The translations under genes and the position numbers were made by a program. The notes below the pieces were generated by a model. That model searched no databases and was not told the DNA's origin. It saw only the letters and a program-made list of their open reading frames with translations. Below, one piece after another: positions 1-6,318 of a stretch of 18,003 nucleotides of DNA. How positions within the stretch are numbered: the stretch's first letter is position 1; the number at the start of each line of letters is the position of its first letter. The DNA is from DATEJJ01 sp039649115 (GTDB lineage: Bacteria; Actinomycetota; Actinomycetes; Mycobacteriales; Micromonosporaceae), in contig JBBWZQ010000262.1 in NCBI GenBank assembly GCA_039649115.1, positions 1 to 18,003 of the forward strand, written 5' to 3'.

Positions 1-1
1 C

Positions 2-154
2 GACCCCGGTCGACCCGACCGGATCGACCTCCGCGGGCGTCGGGCCGGTTCGTGCCGCCTGCTCCGCGACGCCATCGGGCACGCGCACCTCCACCGGCCG
101 TACGTCCGCTCCCGCGTCCGTATCCCCTGCGCGCCGGATTACACGCCCCGCTGA
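2..154 (+). CDS. 3' end of an unrecognised gene (5' end outside window)
   Basis: Reading from base 2, the frame stays open to a TGA at 152-154 and nearly every codon ends in G or C, which is the coding signature of this genome. The visible 50 residues are Arg/His-rich and end in RIPCAPDYTPR. No domain is recognised, and the start lies outside the window. The other frames of this stretch lack the same third-position bias, which is why this one was chosen. Function unknown. Confidence 0.55.
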   Translation, partial: DPGRPDRIDLRGRRAGSCRLLRDAIGHAHLHRPYVRSRVRIPCAPDYTPR

Positions 155-534
155 CCCGCAATCCTTTCGTACGACCCCCTCCCGCGATCTTGCCCTGAGG
201 TGACGATTCTGCGGCAAGGGAGAAAGCCGGTGCGTTTCCTGGCGGCGCTGTACAGGGGGACCCGGCCGGGGCCGCCTTCGCTGGCTGGCAGCGCCGGGCG
301 TTCGCCGGTGCCCAGGTCGAGGTCGCCGGCGGGAGCAGACGGTCGAGCGCTGCCAGCACCTCGGCGGCCGGGTCCTGGCGGGTCCGCGGGATGTCGGGGT
401 GGGAATGTACGCGCAGATCCAGGACCCGCAGGGGCGGCGCGTTCGGCGTCGTGGACCTCGTCCCGGCACTGCGCGACCGGTTGTGCGTCGACAGTCGCAT
501 CGCGGTGGCGAAAGGCGCCGACGCCGGTTAGCAT
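139..534 (-). pseudogene. Probable frameshifted minus-strand gene remnant
   Basis: One minus-strand frame runs from an ATG at 534 (another in-frame ATG is at 573) to a stop at 139. The third-position G/C signature is strong at both ends of it (MLTGVGAFRHRDATVDAQ and later DLDLGTGERPALPASEGG). In the middle, about 437 to 325, that signature moves to the neighbouring frame, which reads LRVLDLRVHSHPDIP and DPAAEVLAALDRLLPP. Two compensating frameshifts, near the G run at 431-434 and near 322-336, would join the parts into one protein of about 130 residues. No ribosome binding site is obvious before 534. I do not recognise the family. It could be a decayed gene, or an intact gene with two sequencing errors. 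The tail overlaps the end of the preceding plus-strand gene by 16 bases. Confidence 0.4.
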
Positions 535-566
535 GGGCAAATAGCGGTGCGCACATGGACGCTGGC

Positions 567-607
567 TATTCATGCATTCATTCAGGTAATCACGTTATTC
601 AATCACG
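567..607. promoter_or_regulatory. AT-rich pocket with short direct repeats upstream of the DUF6082-type gene
   Basis: This is an unusually AT-rich pocket in a very GC-rich background. It contains four copies of ATTCA and a direct repeat of AATCACG (588-594 and 601-607, centres 13 bases apart). It lies 145 bases before the start of the membrane-protein gene at 752, in a 597-base stretch (155-751) that otherwise holds only the broken gene above. The repeats could be an operator or promoter-associated sites; no convincing -35/-10 pair was found. Confidence 0.25.
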
Positions 608-751
608 CCCGGCCGCTTGCCCTTGCCGGTGGGCAAGCTCATCGTTGCGTATGCGAGGTTATCCGGTGTCGGCCGAGCCTGCCCCGCCCGTATGGACTGG
701 GTGAGCGCAGCGACCTTGCAAACGTACCGCGCTCACCTCGGAGGTTGGGCG

Positions 752-1450
752 ATGAGCGGGCCAAAGAGCAACCAGGCGGCCGGTGCGAGAGGTCGTCGCC
801 AATCACGTGCGCTTCTCCTGGCATTGGGTCTCGTGGTGTTCGTCATCGCCGTCTTCCTGGCCGGCGTGGGGGTCGCGGCGGCGCTGAGCCATGCCACGAA
901 TGCCACCACCTGGAACACGTGGGGCAACGTCGGGCAGACATTCGAGTCCGTAAACGCGGTGTTCTCCGGCCTCGCCTTCGCCGCTCTGATCGTCACGTTC
1001 TGGATCCAACTCAAGGAACTCCGTGAGCAACGGCTTGAGCTTCAACTGCAGCGCGAGGCGGCACTCAGCAGCCGCGACGAGTTGTGGCGGGGCACCGAAG
1101 TCGACCTTCGCAGGCTGCACGTGCAATTGGTGAAGATGAGCATCGACGACCCGGTGCTGGCGAGCGTCTGGCCTCCGGTCGCGCCCGGCCTGTCCGCGGA
1201 TGTCACCAAGCAGTACAACTATGCGAATCTGGTCCTGCAGCACTGCCGGATGTCGCTGGAGCTCGGCTACTACAGCGAGGATGCCACCAGGGCCGTCCTG
1301 GCATATCTGCTGAGTAGCCAGACGGTCCGTGACTACTGGTCGTCAAGCAGGGCGGCCCGCCTGGCGGCCACCGTCGATGTGCGGGAACTCCGATTCGTCA
1401 GCCTGGTGGAGGAGATCCACCAGCAACTGGCTGAGCTTGCTGCCGATTAG
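752..1450 (+). CDS. DUF6082-type two-helix membrane protein
   Basis: A 232-residue protein. ATG 752 was chosen because GGAGG at 740-744 sits 7 bases before it; the frame is open further upstream but without such a site. A basic N-terminus (residues 1-19) is followed by membrane segments at about 20-45 and 65-87. A heptad-like charged helix rich in Glu, Arg and Gln (about 88-110) comes next, then a soluble helical domain containing LHVQLVKMSIDDP and YNYANLVLQHCRMSLELGY. This order matches my recollection of the actinobacterial DUF6082 family, whose function is unknown. The soluble domain is predicted to be cytoplasmic. The gene stands alone and ends 4 bases before a strong hairpin. Family assignment is from memory of its motifs, not from a search. 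Confidence 0.85.
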   Translation: MSGPKSNQAAGARGRRQSRALLLALGLVVFVIAVFLAGVGVAAALSHATNATTWNTWGNVGQTFESVNAVFSGLAFAALIVTFWIQLKELREQRLELQLQREAALSSRDELWRGTEVDLRRLHVQLVKMSIDDPVLASVWPPVAPGLSADVTKQYNYANLVLQHCRMSLELGYYSEDATRAVLAYLLSSQTVRDYWSSSRAARLAATVDVRELRFVSLVEEIHQQLAELAAD

Positions 1451-1454
1451 CAGA

Positions 1455-1485
1455 CCGCGCGCCACGGTGGCACCGTGGCGCGCGG
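1455..1485. terminator. Bidirectional hairpin terminator between convergent genes
   Basis: A perfect 14-bp inverted repeat (1455-1468 and 1472-1485) with a GGC loop starts 4 bases after the DUF6082-type stop codon and lies 24 bases from the end of the convergent small gene. There is no T run, as is common in high-GC actinomycetes. Its position between two converging stop codons supports termination in both directions. Confidence 0.8.
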
Positions 1486-1508
1486 CGGAGGTGCGACTGG
1501 CGGGTAAG

Positions 1509-1745
1509 TCACGCGTCCGGAATGTGAGCCTTCGCCCTCAGCAGCGTATCCCTGGTTATGACCACGATGCTCTCGTCATCTCCCCGGGAGGCGTCGGCCG
1601 GCAGCCGCTCCCCGAGCTCCCTTGTCACGTCCCTACCGATAACCGCGAACCGGCCGTCCGTCAGCTCGAACAGGTCGGGACAGTTGACGTTACTGTGGCT
1701 GCCACGCTCGCGTGGAGGCACGCCAATCCTGCGCAGGATCTCCAT
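1509..1745 (-). CDS. Conserved small actinobacterial protein, function unknown
   Basis: A 78-residue protein beginning MEILRRIGVPPRERG, with a core CPDLFELTDGRFAVIGRDV and a C-terminus VVITRDTLLRAKAHIPDA. Both blocks fit my memory of a small conserved family in actinomycetes, often encoded near XRE-type regulators, which are absent here. ATG 1745 is preferred because the family starts there and a weak AAAGG lies just upstream. In-frame ATG 1832 and a start at 1853 would add a Pro/Ser-rich leader of 29 or 36 residues. No signal peptide or membrane segment is seen. It converges on the DUF6082-type gene across the terminator hairpin. Biochemical role unknown. Confidence 0.75.
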   Translation of the reverse strand: MEILRRIGVPPRERGSHSNVNCPDLFELTDGRFAVIGRDVTRELGERLPADASRGDDESIVVITRDTLLRAKAHIPDA

Positions 1746-1840
1746 CTCTGCCTTTCCCGGCGCCGCTGGTTTCTCGACGCCAGCGTGAGGGGTTGGTGTC
1801 GACGAGAGCTTATGCGAGCCGTGCACGCTCATTTTACCAA

Positions 1841-1854
1841 GGTCAAAGGTCAAA
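1841..1854 (-). repeat. Tandem heptamer TTTGACC x2 upstream of the small gene
   Basis: On the minus strand TTTGACC occurs twice in tandem, followed by TTGGTAAAATG. The copies resemble -35 elements, but no -10 box lies at the right spacing; TAAAAT is only 11 bases from the first copy. It may be an operator or part of the promoter of the 78-residue gene. Confidence 0.25.
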
Positions 1855-1969
1855 GTAGGGTAATTCGGACGTCACCCGGTCTACGACACGCCGCCGGCGT
1901 TTCCGCAGCCACGCCTGCAGCGCTGCGCACGATGCGTTTCGGCTGCCAGGTCGGGGGTAGTCGCCGGCC

Positions 1970-2173
1970 ATGAGCCAGCCGGAAGAGGCGCAGAGCAAGA
2001 CCTCCAAGACCGACGACGTGCTGCGTCACCGGCCGGCGGCGCCGCCCGTCGGAGGACCAGCACTGACGGGCGGTGGTACCGCGCCGGTCGACGCCGATGC
2101 CCGGGCGCGGGAGATCGCCCACGCCGACGAGCAGGCAGAGGAGGCCGAGGCCGGCAGCCAGGAGGTCAGCTGA
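1970..2173 (+). CDS. Small acidic hydrophilic hypothetical protein
   Basis: A 67-residue frame beginning MSQPEEAQSKTSKTDDV and ending HADEQAEEAEAGSQEVS. It is rich in Glu, Ala, Asp and Gln with no hydrophobic core, so it is probably disordered or a short helix. Third codon positions are G/C-biased, which supports coding. There is a G run (GGGGG) upstream but no textbook ribosome binding site. Its stop lies only 24 bases from the stop of the convergent VWA gene. No family is recognised. Confidence 0.5.
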   Translation: MSQPEEAQSKTSKTDDVLRHRPAAPPVGGPALTGGGTAPVDADARAREIAHADEQAEEAEAGSQEVS

Positions 2174-2197
2174 GCAGCGACTCAGCCCGAGGTCCGG

Positions 2198-4177
2198 TCA
2201 GCCCCGCCGGCCGCGCCGGGCCCGGATGTAGTCGGCCACCACGTAGCGGCCGAGGTCCTCGGCCTCGGGAGTGAAGACCCGGCCACCGTTGCGGCGGGCC
2301 ACCGCGTCGACGAAGCGGCGCAGGCCCGGATCCTCGCCCAGCATGAACATGTTCAGCGTCGCGCCGTACCGGGTGAGCTGGTCGACCTCGGCCACGGTCG
2401 CGTACACGGTCTCCCGGGTCGACGGCCAGTGGAAGTAGGCGACGCCGTCCTCGTCCAGGTGGGCGGTCGGCTCCCCGTCGGTGACGACGAGCACCACCGG
2501 CTCCGCCTCGTTGTGCCGGCGCAGATGCCGGCCGGCCAGGCGCAGCGCGTGCTGCAGGTTGGTGCCCTGCACCATGTCCGGCTCGACCGCGGCCAACTCC
2601 TGCTGCGACAGCGGCGCCGCGTACTGGCCGAAGCCGATGATCTGCAGCGCGTCCTGCGGGTACCGGGTGGCGACCAGGTGCGACAGCGCGAGCGCGGTCT
2701 GCTTCATCGGCCCCCAGCGGCCCTCGGAGATCATCGAGAACGAGAGGTCGACGCAGAGCGCGACGGCGGCCGACACCCGCCGCTCGGTCTCCGCGACCTC
2801 GAAGTCGTCGACCGCGAGGGCCACCGGTACCCGATCGACCACACCCGCGGCGGCCTGGCGGCGCACCGCGTTGCCGATCGTGCGGACCACATCCAGGGGT
2901 TGCTCGTCGCCGTACTCCCAGCGTCGCGACGCGCCGGTCAGCTCGCCCGCGGCGCCGGCGTCGCGCAGGTCGTGCTGGCCGCGGCGGCCGGCCTCCAGCT
3001 CGGCGAAGACGCGGCGCAGTGCGGTGCCGCCGAGCCGGCGCAGCGCCTTCGGGCTGAACGTGAGGCCCTCCGCGTCGCGGGTCACCCAGCCCTGGCGGCG
3101 CAGCTCGCGCTCCAGCTCCTGCAGGCGGCGCACGTCGTCGGCCGCGCGCCGGCCCAGCTGGCGCTCGACCGCCTCCACGTCGACGTCGTCGAGGGTGGCG
3201 CCCGGGTGCTCCTGGCCGAGCTGCTCCAGCAGGTCGTCCAGCTCGGCGATCTCTTCGAGCACCCCGGTCGCCTCGCCGTACCCGAGGCCCTGCTCGCCAC
3301 GTACCTGCTGGCGCCTGTTCCACGAGAGGTTGGGACGCAGGGTGCGCAGGTTGGCGTTGAGCGCGGCCATCTCGGCGGCCAGGCCGGCGTCGCCGAGGGC
3401 GCGCCCCATCAGCGCCCCCAGTTCGGCCTGCTGCTGGGGGGACAGCGAGCGCATCAGCTGCTCGGCGGCTGCCGCCCGGCGGGCCAGGACGTCGACCAGC
3501 TCGTCGACGGACCTGGGGTTCTCCGGGAAGAACTCGCCGTGCCGGTTCATGAAGTCGGCGAAGGCGTCGGCGGTGTCCTCGCCGCGCGCCTGCCGGGACA
3601 GCAGGTCGTTGAGGTCGTGCAGCAGCTGCTTGACACGCTGGTTGGCCTGCGGGTCGACGGCCGGATCCGCGCCGCGCAGCGCGTCCCGCAGGCCGGCGAA
3701 GCGCTGCTCCAGGACATCGCGCCGCAGCCCTTCGAGGATCTGCTGGTAGATCTGGCGCGCCTCGTCGCTGGCCCAGTCGTAGTCGGACAGCTCGTCGACG
3801 GCGCGCGCGGTGGACCGGGGCAGGCTGTCCAGCCTCGCCTCGGCGAACCGCGCCGCGTCGTCGTCCCGCCCCGCCAGCGCCTCGCGCTCGGCCGCCAGCG
3901 CCTGGTCCAGCTGGGCCCGGGCCCGGGTGACCGGGCCGTCCAGGTCGCCGCGGCGCATGGCCTCGCGGCGCATGCGGCGCGCCCGGGCACTCAGGTCGTC
4001 CAGTCCGCGGCCCGAACGCGGGCCGCGGCGCAGCAGCTCGCGCAGTGCCTCCCGCAGGCTTCCGCCGGCCAGCACCTGGGCACCGACCTCGTCCACGGCG
4101 GCCCGCACGTCGTAGGGCGGAGCGAGCGGGTCCGGCCCGCCGTTCCAGGCACCGTACCGGTACCGGTTGCCGCTCAT
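2198..4177 (-). CDS. VWA-domain protein, partner of the MoxR-like ATPase
   Basis: A 659-residue protein. The N-terminal 470 residues are mostly helical and charged (for example LREALRELLRRG and LSARARRMRREAMRRGDLDG). A C-terminal von Willebrand factor A domain spans about 472-650. Its metal-binding MIDAS is intact: DLSFS at 477-481, the GTN threonine near 539, and the aspartate of VVTDGEPTAH near 567. ATG 4177 was chosen because GAGGA lies just before it; a longer open frame upstream merely overlaps the ATPase gene out of frame. It follows the AAA+ gene by 82 bases in the same direction, as in MoxR-VWA and ChlI-ChlD pairs, where the VWA protein acts as adaptor or substrate-binding partner. 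True magnesium chelation is unlikely because no chlorophyll or cobalamin genes are nearby. Confidence 0.92.
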   Translation of the reverse strand: MSGNRYRYGAWNGGPDPLAPPYDVRAAVDEVGAQVLAGGSLREALRELLRRGPRSGRGLDDLSARARRMRREAMRRGDLDGPVTRARAQLDQALAAEREALAGRDDDAARFAEARLDSLPRSTARAVDELSDYDWASDEARQIYQQILEGLRRDVLEQRFAGLRDALRGADPAVDPQANQRVKQLLHDLNDLLSRQARGEDTADAFADFMNRHGEFFPENPRSVDELVDVLARRAAAAEQLMRSLSPQQQAELGALMGRALGDAGLAAEMAALNANLRTLRPNLSWNRRQQVRGEQGLGYGEATGVLEEIAELDDLLEQLGQEHPGATLDDVDVEAVERQLGRRAADDVRRLQELERELRRQGWVTRDAEGLTFSPKALRRLGGTALRRVFAELEAGRRGQHDLRDAGAAGELTGASRRWEYGDEQPLDVVRTIGNAVRRQAAAGVVDRVPVALAVDDFEVAETERRVSAAVALCVDLSFSMISEGRWGPMKQTALALSHLVATRYPQDALQIIGFGQYAAPLSQQELAAVEPDMVQGTNLQHALRLAGRHLRRHNEAEPVVLVVTDGEPTAHLDEDGVAYFHWPSTRETVYATVAEVDQLTRYGATLNMFMLGEDPGLRRFVDAVARRNGGRVFTPEAEDLGRYVVADYIRARRGRRG

Positions 4178-4259
4178 ACCCGTCCTCGCTGCGCTGCGGG
4201 CGGGTGTGCGGCGCATCCAGGCTGTGCCGGCTGATTCGCGCGCTGCCGCTGGCTCATGG

Positions 4260-5663
4260 TCAGTCCCGGCCGCTGTACAGGGTGCGGCCGTCGTCGGTGA
4301 CCGCCTTGGACAACCGGCGCGTGAGGTGCAACCCTTCCAGTGCGAACTCCACGCCGGCCGCGGCCTGCCCGCGCGTGGGTGCGTCACCCAGGCCGAGCCG
4401 CTCCAGCACCTTGGCCAGGCCGGGTACCGTCCCCACCTGCCGCAGCAGCTCCTCCGCGGCGACCAGCTCGCCGGTCTCGATGATCTCGCCGTCCGCCACC
4501 AGCTCGGTGAAGGCGGACAGGTCGAGCCCGGACAGCCGGGCCCGGAACGTCTCGGCCGTGGCCGTACGCAGCAGGTGCCCGAGGATCTCGATCTCCCGAC
4601 CCTCCTCCCCGCTCTCGAACTCCACCTTCCCGCGCAGCGTGCTGGTGACCGACGTGGCATCGCCGATGCGGGCCACCGGCTCGCCCTCGCGCAGCAGGCC
4701 GGCCCGGCGCAGTGCCGAGGCGGCCACGGTCTCCGCGGCCGCGATCGCGAACCGCGCCGAAACGCCGGAGCGGCTGTCCACTGACGGAGACTCCCGTACG
4801 TCGCGGGTGAACCGCGCGACCACCTCCACCACGTGGTCGGGTACCTCCGCGACGAGCTGGGCCTCCTGCAGGATCAGGTCCACCTCCAGGCCCAGGTCGA
4901 GCGGGTAGTGGGTGCGGATCTCGGCGCCGAAGCGGTCCTTGAGCGGCGTGATGATGCGCCCGCGGTTGGTGTAGTCCTCCGGGTTGGCGCTGGCCACCAG
5001 CAACAGGTCAAGGGGCAGCCGCAGCTGGTACCCGCGCACCTGGATGTCGCGCTCCTCCAGCACGTTGAGCAGCGACACCTGGATGCGCTCGGCGAGGTCG
5101 GGCAGCTCGTTGACGGCGAAGATGCCCCGGTTGGTACGCGGCACGAGTCCAAAGTGGATGGTCTCCGGATCGCCGAGCGTGCGGCCCTGTGCCACCCGGA
5201 TCGGGTCCACGTCGCCGATCAGGTCACCGACGCTGGTGTCCGGCGTGGCCAGTTTCTCGCCGTACCGGTGGGCGCGGTGCAACCAGTCCACCCGCAGGTC
5301 GTCCCCCTGCTCGGCGGCAAGGCGCCGGGCCGCCGGGGTGATCGGGTGGAAGGGGTGCTCGTTGAGCTCGGAGCCGGCGATGACCGGCGTCCACTCGTCG
5401 AACAGCGATGCCAGCGCGCGCATCACCCGGGTCTTGCCCTGCCCCCGCTCGCCGAGCAGCACCATGTCGTGCCCGGCGAGCAGCGCGCGCTCGACCTCGG
5501 GCAGCACCGTGTCGTCGTAGCCGACGATTCCCGGGAACCGGGGCACGCCCTCCCGCATCCGGGCGAGCAGGTTGTCCCGCAGTTCCTGCTTCACGGTGCG
5601 GTACTGGTGCCCGGTGGCCCGCAGTTCGCCCAGGGTCGTGGGCCGGTCTGGCAGTTCTGTCAC
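4260..5663 (-). CDS. MoxR / Mg-chelatase-like AAA+ ATPase
   Basis: A 467-residue AAA+ protein with a GTG start. Walker A is GERGQGKT (71-78). The Walker B position reads GIFAVNELPDL (180-190), sensor 1 is LLVASANPED (221-230), and TPLKDRFGAEIR (239-250) carries the likely arginine finger. The Walker B acidic pair is Asn-Glu rather than Asp-Glu; as I recall, this actinobacterial subfamily usually has it, so it need not mean loss of activity. C-terminal helices (about 290-467) form the lid. Such ATPases are thought to remodel or insert cofactors into targets together with a VWA partner, encoded here 82 bases downstream. It follows the tail-anchored protein gene by 42 bases, which suggests one operon. 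Confidence 0.92.
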   Translation of the reverse strand: MTELPDRPTTLGELRATGHQYRTVKQELRDNLLARMREGVPRFPGIVGYDDTVLPEVERALLAGHDMVLLGERGQGKTRVMRALASLFDEWTPVIAGSELNEHPFHPITPAARRLAAEQGDDLRVDWLHRAHRYGEKLATPDTSVGDLIGDVDPIRVAQGRTLGDPETIHFGLVPRTNRGIFAVNELPDLAERIQVSLLNVLEERDIQVRGYQLRLPLDLLLVASANPEDYTNRGRIITPLKDRFGAEIRTHYPLDLGLEVDLILQEAQLVAEVPDHVVEVVARFTRDVRESPSVDSRSGVSARFAIAAAETVAASALRRAGLLREGEPVARIGDATSVTSTLRGKVEFESGEEGREIEILGHLLRTATAETFRARLSGLDLSAFTELVADGEIIETGELVAAEELLRQVGTVPGLAKVLERLGLGDAPTRGQAAAGVEFALEGLHLTRRLSKAVTDDGRTLYSGRD

Positions 5664-5705
5664 CCGTCGAAGCTAGCTCGCCGCGGAGCACGAGTGCACC
5701 AGGAG

Positions 5706-6248
5706 CTACTCCCCACCGGCCTGTACCCGCATCAGCATGGCCACCAGTACCAGTGTCACCACCAGTACCGCGATCGCCTGCCGGCGCCGGCGCGCCTCGT
5801 ACGCGTGCCACCACGCGATCGCCGCCTCCGCCACCGACCCGACCTCGATCCGCGTCGCCGGCCGCAGGTGCGGGGCGACCCGCACGGCCGCGCTGGACCA
5901 CCCGGGCCGGTCGTCCTCCCGGTGCCACACGTGGATCTCGCCGGCCCACAGGTCGTCCTGCCGGCCCCAGATCCGCTCGGAGTCCCAGCGCCGGACGCGG
6001 CGCACCAGCGCACGGTGCAGGTACTCCTCGGCGGCGGCGGGCTGGCCCAGGAGGCTGCGGCGCAGCTCCAGCCAGCGCCACCACCGGGCGACGTCGCTGA
6101 GCACCTCCGGGTAGAGCCGGTCGGCGTCCTGCTCGTCGCCGACCGCGCGCGCGGCCTCGTCACGCAGCCAGGCCAGGTGCCGGCCGACGAACGCGACGTA
6201 GCCACTGGGGGGTTCGAGTGCCATGCGCGGCAACAGACGGGGCACCAT
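5706..6248 (-). CDS. Tail-anchored membrane protein of unknown function
   Basis: A 180-residue protein. ATG 6248 is preferred over ATG 6224 because GAAGG lies at the proper distance before it. Residues 1-150 are soluble, helical and Trp-rich, with GDEQDADRLYPEVLSDVARW and a later WDSERIWGRQDD. An EARRRR stretch (151-156) precedes a single membrane helix at about 157-175, and a short tail follows, so the soluble part should face the cytoplasm. The AIAWWHAYEARRRR segment feels conserved among actinobacterial homologues beside this ATPase, but I cannot name a family. It sits between tex and the MoxR-like gene, 70 and 42 bases away, so it may anchor the MoxR-VWA pair at the membrane. That role is inference. 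Confidence 0.75.
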   Translation of the reverse strand: MVPRLLPRMALEPPSGYVAFVGRHLAWLRDEAARAVGDEQDADRLYPEVLSDVARWWRWLELRRSLLGQPAAAEEYLHRALVRRVRRWDSERIWGRQDDLWAGEIHVWHREDDRPGWSSAAVRVAPHLRPATRIEVGSVAEAAIAWWHAYEARRRRQAIAVLVVTLVLVAMLMRVQAGGE

Positions 6249-6318
6249 GCCCTACCTTCATCGGCGGACAGCTTCCATCCTCGCCGCCGGTCGAGGCGGT
6301 GTCACCCGCCCGCCGGCA

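Noticed and set aside
2429..4234. Long plus-strand open frame of about 600 codons opposite the VWA gene
   Set aside because: It is a mirror of the VWA gene. Its product has low-complexity, Arg/Gln/Val-rich composition without domains, while the minus strand shows a complete VWA protein.
4178..4660. N-terminal extension of the VWA gene to 4660
   Set aside because: The extension lies inside the ATPase gene in another frame and lacks sense. ATG 4175-4177 has its own ribosome site.
2198..5663. MoxR-VWA pair as a ternary conflict system with a third effector-associated protein
   Set aside because: No effector or associated adaptor gene is adjacent. The pair sits behind tex and a small membrane protein and looks like the ordinary chromosomal version.
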